A stretch of 64,000 nt of DNA from JBHJGS01 sp050331575 (GTDB taxonomy: Bacteria; Pseudomonadota; Alphaproteobacteria; Sphingomonadales; Rhodothalassiaceae): NCBI GenBank assembly GCA_050331575.1, contig JBHJGS010000026.1:71179-135178 (forward strand), in the 5' to 3' direction. This document shows positions 44,128 through 51,975 of this stretch, one piece after another (positions within the stretch are counted from its first letter, which is position 1; each line of letters starts with the position of its first letter). The translations under genes and the position numbers were made by a program. The notes under the pieces were generated by a model. That model made no database searches and had not been told where the DNA came from. It was given only the letters and a program-made list of their open reading frames with translations.

Positions 44128-44182
44128 CTGTGGCTGGCCTGTGGCTGGCCTGTGGCTGGGCTGTGGCTGGGCTGTGGCTGGG
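44128..44182. repeat. 11-bp tandem array, 5 copies (array 3)
   Basis: Five contiguous units: CTGTGGCTGGC twice, then CTGTGGCTGGG three times, followed by CATGG. It lies 27 bases beyond the amidase stop and just ahead of the helical-repeat protein start. In the minus-strand transcript each unit reads CCCAGCCACAG or GCCAGCCACAG, so C-rich and G-poor. Units within each set are identical, so the array is young. Confidence 0.9.
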
Positions 44183-44209
44183 CATGGACATGGCGTCTGA
44201 TCGGCTGCT

Positions 44210-44911
44210 TTACCCGAGCGATCGGGTCGACGCCAACAGGCTTGTCAGACGCGCCACCGTCTCAGCATCGATCTGACCGGTCACGGCGCTCGGGCGGAAA
44301 TGCCGTTGAAACGCTGTCACCACGGCCTGAGTTTCTGGGCCGGCCAGGCCGTCCACGCGGATTTCATAGCCATAGTCGGACAGCATCGCTTGCACCGCGT
44401 GCGTGTCTGTTGTCGGATTGGGCCCGGGCGCGTCTGGCCATAGGCCCACGCCGGCGCGCGCCAGCCTTTGCCACGGGAAATGCTCGCCCGGATCCTGTTT
44501 GCGGCGGGGCGCGACATCGCTATGGCCGAGCACGCGCTGCGGCGGGATGCCATGGCGCTTCTGGATGTCTCGACTGAGCGCGATCACCGCGTCGATCTGG
44601 GTGGCAGGGTAGGGCGGGCAGCCCTCGCCGGCATTGACGATCTCAACGCCGATGGAGCGGCTATTGATATCCCGGCAGCCGCCCCAGAAGGAGACGCCGG
44701 CGTGCCATGCCCGCCAGGCCTCCTCGACCAGCCGATAGACGGTGCCATCAACATCGATGACATAATGGGCAGAGACCTGCCGCTGTGGATCGCACAACCA
44801 GTCGATCGCGGTTTCTGCGTCAGCCGTGGCGGTATAGTGTAGCAGCAGAATGTCGACCGGCCCGTCGCGGCGCGCGCCGTGATTGGGCGAGACCCGGTCC
44901 AGCCGGATCAT
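44210..44911 (-). CDS. N-acetylmuramoyl-L-alanine amidase with peptidoglycan-binding domain (AmpD-like)
   Basis: 233 residues without a signal peptide. Amidase_2 domain: DILLLHYTATADAE (zinc His), HYVIDVDGTVYRLV, NSRSIGVEIVNAGEG (Glu) and RVLGHSDVAPRRKQDPGEHFPW (zinc His and Asp). A PG_binding_1 domain follows (about 165-230, HAVQAMLSDYGYEIRVDGLAGPETQAVVTAFQRHF). It cleaves the lactyl-peptide bond of anhydro-muropeptides in cell-wall recycling. The start overlaps the EamA stop (ATGA). Confidence 0.92.
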   Translation of the reverse strand: MIRLDRVSPNHGARRDGPVDILLLHYTATADAETAIDWLCDPQRQVSAHYVIDVDGTVYRLVEEAWRAWHAGVSFWGGCRDINSRSIGVEIVNAGEGCPPYPATQIDAVIALSRDIQKRHGIPPQRVLGHSDVAPRRKQDPGEHFPWQRLARAGVGLWPDAPGPNPTTDTHAVQAMLSDYGYEIRVDGLAGPETQAVVTAFQRHFRPSAVTGQIDAETVARLTSLLASTRSLG

Positions 44912-45831
44912 CGCGCCCGTGCCCGCCGCAGATTGCGCAGGCTGATAATGCCAATGCCGCACAGCGTGGTGGCAGCGCCGACCCATTCCAGGGCGACCAG
45001 CCGTTCGTCTTCGATCAGGATCGCACCAAGCAGCGCGAACACCGGCATCAGCAGCAAATACGGCGCGATCACCGTGACCGGGTGCCGCTGCAACAGCCAG
45101 GTCATGCCGCCATGCCCAAGGATCGTCGATAACAGCGCGCTGTAGGCGATGCTGCCCCAGGCCCACACCGAGGCAGCGGCAATCCGCTCGATTTGCTGCT
45201 GTTCGGTCACAATCGACAAAAGCAGGCAGCCGGGCACGGCCATCAGCGCCACCCAGGCCTGCACCGTGAAGGCGGACATACCGATCAGCCCGCGCATCAG
45301 GTTGGCGACCACGGCATAAGCCAGGGCCGAGGCCAGGATGATCAAGAGCGCGCGCGGATCTTCGAAGGTGTCGGGCGTCAAGCCCATCATCAAGACCCCG
45401 GCGAAGGACAAAACAATGCCCGCGGTGCGCCAGGGGCCGATCCGCTCCCCCAGAATCACCACAGCGATCAAGGTGGCAAAGGGTACATTGGCCTGGGCGG
45501 CAACGATGACCGGGGCCAGATCCTCCGCCACGGCCATGCCGGTAAAGACAAGACCGAAATGCACAACCCCCAGCATCACGGCGGTGAGGATCAGCCGGCC
45601 CATGCGCCCGCGCACCGGCTTCAAGAAAGGCAGCAACACCGCAAGCACCATGGCGAAGCGGAGGGCATTGGTGGTCATCGGCGGAAGTTCCGCCACGGCA
45701 TAGCGAATAGCGATGAAATTCAGACCCCAGATCAGCGTGATCAAGACCACCAGGCCCAGATGCGTCAGCGGCAGGGCCGGTGCCGCCGGCGGCACCTCAA
45801 CGGAAGCCACGCTGGACACCGATCCGGTCAT
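44908..45831 (-). CDS. EamA/DMT family transporter
   Basis: 307 residues with ten hydrophobic segments in two EamA repeats (LGLVVLITLIWGLNFIAIRYAVAELPP and IILASALAYAVVANLMRG). Drug/metabolite exporters of this group move amino acids or small metabolites; the substrate here is unknown. The ATG at 45829-45831 makes a 35-base overlap with the DnaJ gene; an in-frame GTG nearer the DnaJ stop is possible and would shorten the N-terminus by about 12 residues. Confidence 0.88.
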   Translation of the reverse strand: MTGSVSSVASVEVPPAAPALPLTHLGLVVLITLIWGLNFIAIRYAVAELPPMTTNALRFAMVLAVLLPFLKPVRGRMGRLILTAVMLGVVHFGLVFTGMAVAEDLAPVIVAAQANVPFATLIAVVILGERIGPWRTAGIVLSFAGVLMMGLTPDTFEDPRALLIILASALAYAVVANLMRGLIGMSAFTVQAWVALMAVPGCLLLSIVTEQQQIERIAAASVWAWGSIAYSALLSTILGHGGMTWLLQRHPVTVIAPYLLLMPVFALLGAILIEDERLVALEWVGAATTLCGIGIISLRNLRRARAR

Positions 45832-46525
45832 AGGCCTCATTGATTGTCGCCAAACGCTCCGTCGCGATGCTGGCGAATTCCCGGGGAACCCCCTTGGCAA
45901 CCAGACGATCCGGGTGGTTTTCCTTCACAAGCCGGCGGTAAACCTGCTTCAACTCCTGGTCGGAAATGCTCGGATCGACGCCCAGAATGATATAGGGATT
46001 GGCGCGATCAGGCCCTAGATGGCGGGCCACGATGCGGTCGAAGCGATCCTGGTCGAAGGCAAATTGCTCCGCCACGGTGCGCAGAAAGTCCATCTCATTG
46101 GGATGGACATGGCCATCGGCTTTGGCGATGTGGAACAGCGCGTCGAGCAGGTCTTCCAGCACCACGCTTCGGTCGCGAAACAGGTGCGCCACCTGGCGGG
46201 CATAGACCTCAAAGCCGGCGGTATCTTGTTGCGCCAGTTCATAGATGCGGCTGACATTGCGCATCTCGTGAGCTGGAACGTGAAACAGCGTCCGGAATGC
46301 CTCGACCTCGTCTTCGGTGACTTCGCCATCGGCCTTGGCCATTTTCGCGGCCAGGGCAATGACGCCGATCGTGAAGGAAATCTTGCGGGTGGCACCGTCT
46401 TCGGTCTTCGGGCCGGCCAGGCTCATGTCGAAAATCTGGCCGAGGCCCAGGCCGAACAGCCCGCCCCACAAGCCGCCCAGCAGGGTGCCGACCACCCCCC
46501 CTAGCAATTTGCCCCAAATCTGCAT
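45797..46525 (-). CDS. djlA: DjlA-like TerB and J-domain co-chaperone
   Basis: 242 residues. A glycine-rich hydrophobic N-terminus (WGKLLGGVVGTLLGGLWGGLFGLGLGQ) is a probable membrane anchor, followed by a TerB-like helical domain (about 50-150, ALAAKMAKADGEVTEDEVEAF and IAKADGHVHPNEMDFL) and a C-terminal J domain (about 172-242) with the HPD motif in RRLVKENHPDRLVAKG. It probably recruits DnaK at the inner membrane. ATG 46523-46525 with GGGGAG upstream is preferred over longer frames. Confidence 0.88.
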   Translation of the reverse strand: MQIWGKLLGGVVGTLLGGLWGGLFGLGLGQIFDMSLAGPKTEDGATRKISFTIGVIALAAKMAKADGEVTEDEVEAFRTLFHVPAHEMRNVSRIYELAQQDTAGFEVYARQVAHLFRDRSVVLEDLLDALFHIAKADGHVHPNEMDFLRTVAEQFAFDQDRFDRIVARHLGPDRANPYIILGVDPSISDQELKQVYRRLVKENHPDRLVAKGVPREFASIATERLATINEAYDRIGVQRGFR

Positions 46526-46635
46526 GCGCGCTCCCCTACCACAGCGCGCCCCGCTGCGGTACGTCTGATGGCCGATCCGCGGTTGTTGCGCTTTATTGGT
46601 CAAAATGTCGTCCCCACCGTTGAGGAAAGCTTGCC

Positions 46636-47061
46636 ATGACCAGACTGTCCGAACGCCGACTTGCGCTGTGTCTGTTGCTGTTACGGATCAGCTTGACCGT
46701 TTTTATGGCGATTTGGGTCGCTGACAAATTTTTGAACCCAGGCCATACCGCGGCGGTGTTCGCCGGCTTCTACGGCGTCGAACGCGATCTGGCGGCCCGC
46801 TTCTCTTGGCTTTTGGGGCTGATCCAAGGCTTCTTCGTGCTGGCCTTCGCGCTGGGCTATCGCCGCACGATCAGCTACGGGGTCTTGCTGGCCATGCATC
46901 TGGTCTCGACCCTTTCGTCCTATAAACAGCTGCTCAACCCGTTCAATCCCGAGCGGGTCTATTGGATTTTGTTCTACGCAGCGATCCCCACTTTGGCCGC
47001 CTTTTTGATCCTGTTTCTGCTGCGACAGCATGACCGCTACAGCGTCGACGCCATGGGCTAA
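46636..47061 (+). CDS. DoxX-like four-helix membrane protein
   Basis: 141 residues with four hydrophobic helices, the first in LALCLLLLRISLTVFMAIWVADKFLNP. The arrangement and the helix-1 LLRISLTVFMAIWVADK segment resemble DoxX/DoxD-type proteins. No catalytic motif. A GAGGAAAG site precedes the ATG. Function unknown. Confidence 0.65.
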   Translation: MTRLSERRLALCLLLLRISLTVFMAIWVADKFLNPGHTAAVFAGFYGVERDLAARFSWLLGLIQGFFVLAFALGYRRTISYGVLLAMHLVSTLSSYKQLLNPFNPERVYWILFYAAIPTLAAFLILFLLRQHDRYSVDAMG

Positions 47062-47229
47062 CGCTGCGCCCGTTCAAAGCGCTCGGCGCAATTCGGCTGC
47101 GTGGCCAAGGCGCTGAACGAAACTTTGATAAACTTTCGCTGAGCTTTGCGCGCTCGGGCTTTCGTGGCTAGACTTGCGTTTAGCGTTTGTCCGACCGTCG
47201 TCGGAAGGTCGGCAGGAAGATGGTGTGCC

Positions 47230-47952
47230 ATGATCAGTTTGCTTTTGGGGCACAAAACCGCGTCGCGAGGGCCAGCGACCGTGGCCTCCGGACTGGGCGC
47301 GGTGGCGGTGGCCGGTGCCCTGGTGCATGTCATGGTCGGGCTCGCCACGCCGACGGTGGCCGCGCCGCCGCCGCCCCGCGTGGTCGCCGCGGTCACAGTG
47401 CCGGCCGCGGTGCCGCGTTTGAAGAGGCCGGCCTCGCTGCCCGCGGCACCGGTAACCGCGGACGAGCCCCAGCCTGTTCAGGGAGTGGATGCTCTGACGC
47501 CGATGATCCCGGCTGCCCGCGCCGTGCCGCGCCCGACGGCGCAGCCGGCCGTCTGGCCTGCGCCGGCTTTCAATCCCGACGTGCGGCTGGAACCAATGAC
47601 ATTTGAGCGGTTGGGCGGTGCGGAGGCTGTCGCACTTCCCGGCGTCGTCGTGCGGCCTTGGTTTGTGGCCAATCAAGACGCCGGATTAAGCCTGACCCTG
47701 GTGCTGCTCGTCGATGTTGCCGCCGATGGGGCGGTGACCGATGTGCAGGTTGCTCAGGCGTTGAGCGATCATCCCGACGACGGCTTTGTGGCCGACTGGA
47801 TTGATCAGACACTGACCCAGGCGGATCGGTGGCAGCTGCCCGCAACGGGTCACACGCGGCGGGCGCGTTTGTTGGTGGAACGGCGCATCGGGATGCCACC
47901 GCGGGTTCACCGCCTGCGCGATCGCCAGTTCGCGGCGGCTTTGGCGCCCTGA
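47230..47952 (+). CDS. TonB-like C-terminal domain protein
   Basis: 240 residues: a single N-terminal membrane helix (about 18-45), an Ala/Pro/Val-rich linker (about 45-120), and a C-terminal domain with the TonB-like pattern VLLVDVAADGAVTDVQVAQALSDHPDDGFVADWIDQTL ... RWQLPATG. This resembles the energy-transducing end of TonB, though it is more diverged than usual, and no ExbB/ExbD gene is adjacent. An AGGAAG site lies upstream of the ATG. It could serve the TonB-dependent receptor at 36779-38830, but that is inference. Confidence 0.6.
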   Translation: MISLLLGHKTASRGPATVASGLGAVAVAGALVHVMVGLATPTVAAPPPPRVVAAVTVPAAVPRLKRPASLPAAPVTADEPQPVQGVDALTPMIPAARAVPRPTAQPAVWPAPAFNPDVRLEPMTFERLGGAEAVALPGVVVRPWFVANQDAGLSLTLVLLVDVAADGAVTDVQVAQALSDHPDDGFVADWIDQTLTQADRWQLPATGHTRRARLLVERRIGMPPRVHRLRDRQFAAALAP

Positions 47953-48008
47953 AAAGGCTCAAAGAGCAGGCATTCTGAGACGGCGCTTCAGTGAAGACAG
48001 ATCATGTC

Positions 48009-48728
48009 CTAAGCGCCACGCTCCGTGCCGGCTTGGGAGAAGCGTCGATACTCCGCAAACGTCACGCGGCCATCGTCATCGGCGTCAAGATCATCGATCA
48101 GGGCTGAGACGTCATCGCCTTGACTGTTTGCCCAGGCGATCTGGTCAAGTCCGCTGATATCGCAGCCATACGTGTCGATGCTGACATAAGCGCGGATTTC
48201 CTCGGGGCTGAGGACGCGATTGTCATTGCGGTCCATTAAGCCAAACAGCCGCTGCTGACTGTGATCGTCTGGCTGACCGCCGCGAAACAGGATCCGCTGA
48301 TCCCGCTCCTGTAGCTGTTTCAGACCCGCGGCATACTCCCCGGCATCGCCTTCGGCCATCTCATACCGGGAAAAGTCCAGATCAATCCGATCCATGCGAT
48401 CCTGGAATTCCGCCACGGAGACGAACCCATCGCCGTTTTGGTCCAAACGCTCATAGACGCGATAAGCCATTGCACGCTTGTCAAGGGCCGGATCTCCATA
48501 AAAGCGGCGCCCGGTTAGATCCGAAAGGTCCACTTCCGGAATGGTGACAAAAAACTCAACATATTCGGCCAAATGCAGCCGCCCATCGTCGTTGAGATCA
48601 GCGACTTCAAAGACCGAACAAACGTCTTCGGAAATGGTCTCGCCAGACCCGCCCCGCTGCGTGGCCGCACCTGCTGAGCTCAGGACCAGTGCCCCGGCCA
48701 TGGTCATGAAATAGACAGATCGGATCAT
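48009..48728 (-). CDS. Exported EF-hand calcium-binding protein (copy 1)
   Basis: 239 residues. N-terminal signal peptide (VYFMTMAGALVLSSAGAA), then four EF-hand loops: DLNDDGRLHLAE, DQNGDGFVSVAE, DRNDNRVLSPEE and DADDDGRVTFAE. The third loop lacks Gly6 and may bind weakly. Two cysteines stand in conserved settings shared with the next gene: EDVCSVFEVADL before EF1 and DTYGCDISGL between EF3 and EF4, a possible disulfide in the periplasm. No enzyme domain. Probably a calcium sensor or buffer; function unknown. Confidence 0.85.
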   Translation of the reverse strand: MIRSVYFMTMAGALVLSSAGAATQRGGSGETISEDVCSVFEVADLNDDGRLHLAEYVEFFVTIPEVDLSDLTGRRFYGDPALDKRAMAYRVYERLDQNGDGFVSVAEFQDRMDRIDLDFSRYEMAEGDAGEYAAGLKQLQERDQRILFRGGQPDDHSQQRLFGLMDRNDNRVLSPEEIRAYVSIDTYGCDISGLDQIAWANSQGDDVSALIDDLDADDDGRVTFAEYRRFSQAGTERGA

Positions 48729-48849
48729 TGCCTAAAACCTCATGAATGAACAGCGTCAGTAAACTCGGCGGCGCCCGCCGGGGCGATGCATGCGCACCTC
48801 CCCGCAGCGGGCGTGCCTCACTCTGTGCGCGGACGGCGATGCTTGCGCT

Positions 48850-49551
48850 TTACTCGCCGCGACCGCTTTTTTGATACTCTTCATATTCTTCCAGAGTGAT
48901 CGTCTGGTCTTCGTTCTCATCGAGATCTTCGATGAACACGGTCATGTCGTCACCGTCAGCGGTGGCCCATTTAATTTGGCGCAGTCCGCTCACATCGCAG
49001 CCATAGGTATTGATGTTCATGTAAGCGCGCACCTCAGATTGGGTCAATTCGCCGTCATCATTGGTGTCCATCAGCTTGAACAGCCGACCTTCGCTGATAG
49101 CATTGTCCTTTTCATCGTAGAGAGAGATTTTTTCATCTTTCTCAGACAATTCATCCAGCGCGTATTCCATTTCTTGTTCGTTGGTTTCGGCAAGCCGTTC
49201 GCCATAATAGCCCAGTTCGGCCCGGTCGATCCGATTGCTGAACTCCTCAACCGAGATGAAACCATCATTATTGGTGTCGATTCGATCGAACGCCCGCGTT
49301 CCGGCTTCCCGATTGTCCAACATGGCGTCGCCATAATACATGGGGCCAGCCACCCGAGACGGGTCCAGCTTCGGCATCTCCATATAATATTCCAGATATT
49401 CCGCCTGGTGCAGGCGGGCATCGTCATTCAGGTCCGCGATTTCGAAGACCTCGCAAACATCTTCATCGATGTCATTGCCACTTTGCGCCATCGCGCCGGC
49501 CGCGCCGAGCGCAAGCGCCATCGCGGAGACTGGATACAGCAGCTTTTTCAT
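48850..49551 (-). CDS. Exported EF-hand calcium-binding protein (copy 2)
   Basis: 233 residues, a paralogue of the product at 48009-48728 with the same architecture: signal peptide (LLYPVSAMALALGAAGAMAQ), EF loops DLNDDARLHQAE, DTNNDGFISVEE, DTNDDGELTQSE and DENEDQTITLEE, and the same two cysteine motifs EDVCEVFEIADL and NTYGCDVSGLRQIKWA. It is strongly acidic (Glu/Asp-rich) and its DNA is noticeably less GC-rich than its neighbours. AAGGAGAAG precedes the ATG. The two copies lie head to tail 121 bases apart. Confidence 0.85.
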   Translation of the reverse strand: MKKLLYPVSAMALALGAAGAMAQSGNDIDEDVCEVFEIADLNDDARLHQAEYLEYYMEMPKLDPSRVAGPMYYGDAMLDNREAGTRAFDRIDTNNDGFISVEEFSNRIDRAELGYYGERLAETNEQEMEYALDELSEKDEKISLYDEKDNAISEGRLFKLMDTNDDGELTQSEVRAYMNINTYGCDVSGLRQIKWATADGDDMTVFIEDLDENEDQTITLEEYEEYQKSGRGE

Positions 49552-49666
49552 GTCACTTCTCCTTCGAAAAGGGCTAGGGCGACTGCAACGCGCAGAAACA
49601 CGTTGCTTTGCAAACGGCAGATCCGCGCGGATGGTTCCAAGGCCCGGATTTCAAGGAGACGAGGCG

Positions 49667-50029
49667 ATGCACCACACACGGCACCGGATTTGCGCGGCAA
49701 TGGCTGCTGGGTTGCTGGTGCTGGCCGGCTGTTCCGGCTCGCTGGACAGTGCCGAGGCGCGGTTGGTGCACCGGGTCGAGCCGGTCTACCCCGCCCAGGC
49801 CTATGCCGAGGGGCTGGAAGGCTATGTGTTGCTGGAATTCACCATCAGCGAAGACGGCGTGCCCACCGAGATCAAGGTGGTGCAGTCCGAACCGCGCGGC
49901 GTGTTCGACGCCGCGGCGATCGCTGCGGTGGAGCAGTGGCGCTATCAGCCGCGCCTGCGCCTGGGGCGCGCCGTGCCGACGGAAGAGGCCGAGGCGGGCG
50001 TGCGCTTCACGATCCCGACCGCGCAGTAG
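49667..50029 (+). CDS. TonB C-terminal domain lipoprotein
   Basis: 120 residues. The N-terminus AAMAAGLLVLAGCSGS carries a lipobox (LAGC), so the protein is probably a lipoprotein rather than a TonB-type membrane-spanning transducer. The rest is a TonB/TolA-like domain: EPVYPAQAYAEGLEGYVLLEFTISEDGVPTEIKVVQSEPRGVFDAAAIAAVEQWRYQPRL. An AAGGAGACGAGG ribosome site precedes the ATG. Role unknown; isolated TonB-like domains occur widely in alphaproteobacteria. Confidence 0.85.
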   Translation: MHHTRHRICAAMAAGLLVLAGCSGSLDSAEARLVHRVEPVYPAQAYAEGLEGYVLLEFTISEDGVPTEIKVVQSEPRGVFDAAAIAAVEQWRYQPRLRLGRAVPTEEAEAGVRFTIPTAQ

Positions 50030-50044
50030 AAAGCGCTTGTCGAC

Positions 50045-50064
50045 ATATAAAGATATCTTTATAT
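50045..50064. promoter_or_regulatory. Perfect 20-bp palindromic operator ahead of the methionine operon
   Basis: ATATAAAGATATCTTTATAT is a perfect inverted repeat centred 41 bases before the ArsR-methyltransferase start, in an otherwise GC-rich region. ArsR-family regulators of methionine/SAM metabolism (SahR/SamR group) bind AT-rich palindromes of this kind at their own operons. Autoregulation of the whole arsR-metF-metH1 unit is the natural reading. Confidence 0.8.
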
Positions 50065-50095
50065 CTCACGCCGGACTTCTGGAGGAGAGACGGCG

Positions 50096-51040
50096 ATGGA
50101 GCAGCTGCTGGCTGCCTTGCGGGCGGCGGGTGAGCCGACCCGGCTGCGCATTCTGGCGCTGCTGGGCCACGGCGAACTGACCGTCACCGAACTGACGCAG
50201 ATTCTGCGCCAGAGCCAGCCGCGCGTCTCCCGGCATCTGCGGCTGATGTGCGATGCCCGCCTGCTGGACCGGTTCCGCGAGGGTGCGTGGGTGTTTTACC
50301 GTCTGTCCGACCTCGGCGGCCTGGCGCATCTGGCACGCACGATCGTGGACATGGTACCGGAGCATGAGCCGGAACTGCAGCGCGATTTAGAGCGGCTGGC
50401 CGATGTCCGCGCGCAGCGCGCCAAGGAGGCGCAGGATTATTTCGCCCGCCATGCCGCAGACTGGAACCATATCCGGTCGCTGTATGTGCCGGAGGAAAAG
50501 GTTGAGGCGGCCCTTCTGGCCCAAAGCCAGGGGGCACGCTCGATCCTGGATGTGGGCACCGGCACCGGCCGCATTCTGGAGATCATGGCGCCGCTGGTGG
50601 AGCGCGGCCTGGGCATCGATCTGAGCCCGGACATGCTGTCGATCGCGCGCACCAAGCTGGCCGATGAGGCGTTCCGCCACTGCCAGGTGCGGCTGGGCGA
50701 CATGTATGATCTGCCGGTGGACAATAGCACGCAGGATTTGGTGGTGTTTCACCAGGTGCTGCATTTCTCCGATGATCCGGCGCTGGCCTTGCGGGAGGCC
50801 GCCCGGGTGCTGACCCCCGGCGGACAGTGCCTGATCGTCGATTTCGCCCCGCACGACAAAGAATTTCTGCGCGAACAGCACGCGCACCGGCGCCTGGGAT
50901 TTGCCAGCGCCGAAATCAGGCAATGGGCCGAGGCTGCCGCTTTGGAACTGGTCGATGAGAAGCCGCTGGAAGGCGGCGAACTTACCGTCATCCTGTGGCG
51001 CCTCGCCCCTGCCGCCTCAGATATGGAGATAGCCGCATGA
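50096..51040 (+). CDS. ArsR family regulator fused to a SAM-dependent methyltransferase
   Basis: 314 residues. An N-terminal winged helix (about 1-95: GEPTRLRILALLGHGELTVTELTQILRQSQPRVSRHLRLM) without ArsR metal-binding cysteines, then a class I methyltransferase fold (about 130-275: SILDVGTGTGRILEIMAPL motif I, LGIDLSPDML, LSFDDPALALREAARVLTPGG-like motif). The methyltransferase part probably senses SAM or SAH rather than modifying a substrate, controlling the metF and metH genes it overlaps (ATGA at 51037-51040). GGAGGAGA precedes the ATG. Confidence 0.92.
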   Translation: MEQLLAALRAAGEPTRLRILALLGHGELTVTELTQILRQSQPRVSRHLRLMCDARLLDRFREGAWVFYRLSDLGGLAHLARTIVDMVPEHEPELQRDLERLADVRAQRAKEAQDYFARHAADWNHIRSLYVPEEKVEAALLAQSQGARSILDVGTGTGRILEIMAPLVERGLGIDLSPDMLSIARTKLADEAFRHCQVRLGDMYDLPVDNSTQDLVVFHQVLHFSDDPALALREAARVLTPGGQCLIVDFAPHDKEFLREQHAHRRLGFASAEIRQWAEAAALELVDEKPLEGGELTVILWRLAPAASDMEIAA

Positions 51041-51975
51041 CCATGTTCACCACGCCCGCGCGTGGCCTGCGACCATCCTTGTTCGCCGAGCCTGCCGAGC
51101 CTGTGGAGGTGTCGTTCGAATTCTTCCCGCCGAAGACGGAGAAGATGGAGCAGACGCTGTGGCAGTCGATCAAGACGCTGGAGCCGTTGCAGCCGCGCTT
51201 TGTCTCCGTCACCTATGGCGCCGGTGGCGGCACGCGCGAGCGGACCCATGCCACGATCAAGCGGATCCGGCAGGAGACCGACCTGACGCCGGCGGCGCAC
51301 CTGACCTGCGTGTGCCACACCCGGGAGGAGATCGCCGACATCGCCGACAGCTATTGGGATCTGGGCGTCCGCCATATCGTGGCGCTGCGCGGCGACGCGC
51401 CGGGCGATTGGGACGAGGCCTGCGGCGACCCCTATGCCATGGGGTACTGCAACGGTGCTGAACTGACGGAGGGGTTGAAGGCGCGCCATGCCTTTGATGT
51501 CTCTGTCGGCGCCTATCCTGAGCGGCATCCGCTCAGCCCCACTCTGACGGCGGATCTGGACAATCTGAAAGCCAAATATGAGGCCGGCGCGGACCGGGCG
51601 ATCACCCAATTCTTCTTCGAGACCGACCTGTTCTTCCGCTACCTGGACCATGCCCAAAGCTATGGTATCGACATGCCGATCGTGCCGGGCATCCTGCCGG
51701 TGACCAACCTGAAGCAGCTGCAGCGCTTTGCCGCCGGCTGCGGCGCCAGCGTGCCGCAATGGATGTGCGACATGTTCGACGGGCTGGACGATCACCCAAC
51801 CACCCGCAACCTGGTCTCCGCCAGCATCGCCGGGGAGATGGTGCGGCGGCTATACGCCGGCGGTGTGCGCCAGTTTCATTTCTACACCTTGAACCGGGCG
51901 GAGCTGACCTTCGCCATCTGCCACCTGCTGGGCATTCGCGCGCCGCAGGTGCAGTCCCAGGAGCAAGCGGCATGA
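51037..51975 (+). CDS. metF: 5,10-methylenetetrahydrofolate reductase
   Basis: FAD enzyme supplying methyl-THF for methionine synthesis. 312 residues from the ATG at 51037. Conserved segments: VSFEFFPPKTEKMEQTLW (catalytic Glu), FVSVTYGAGGGTRERTHATI, AHLTCVCHTREEI, ALRGDAPGD and ITQFFFETDLFFRYLDHA. It overlaps the regulator gene upstream and metH1 downstream by 4 bases each, so the three form one translationally coupled unit. Confidence 0.97.
   Translation: MTMFTTPARGLRPSLFAEPAEPVEVSFEFFPPKTEKMEQTLWQSIKTLEPLQPRFVSVTYGAGGGTRERTHATIKRIRQETDLTPAAHLTCVCHTREEIADIADSYWDLGVRHIVALRGDAPGDWDEACGDPYAMGYCNGAELTEGLKARHAFDVSVGAYPERHPLSPTLTADLDNLKAKYEAGADRAITQFFFETDLFFRYLDHAQSYGIDMPIVPGILPVTNLKQLQRFAAGCGASVPQWMCDMFDGLDDHPTTRNLVSASIAGEMVRRLYAGGVRQFHFYTLNRAELTFAICHLLGIRAPQVQSQEQAA

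Noticed and set aside
44128..44182. CRISPR array
   Set aside because: The repeats are 11 bp and contiguous, without spacers, and no cas gene is present.
48790..50133. Open frame of 447 codons running over the EF-hand gene and the TonB lipoprotein gene
   Set aside because: It crosses two better-supported genes in other frames and has no recognisable features.
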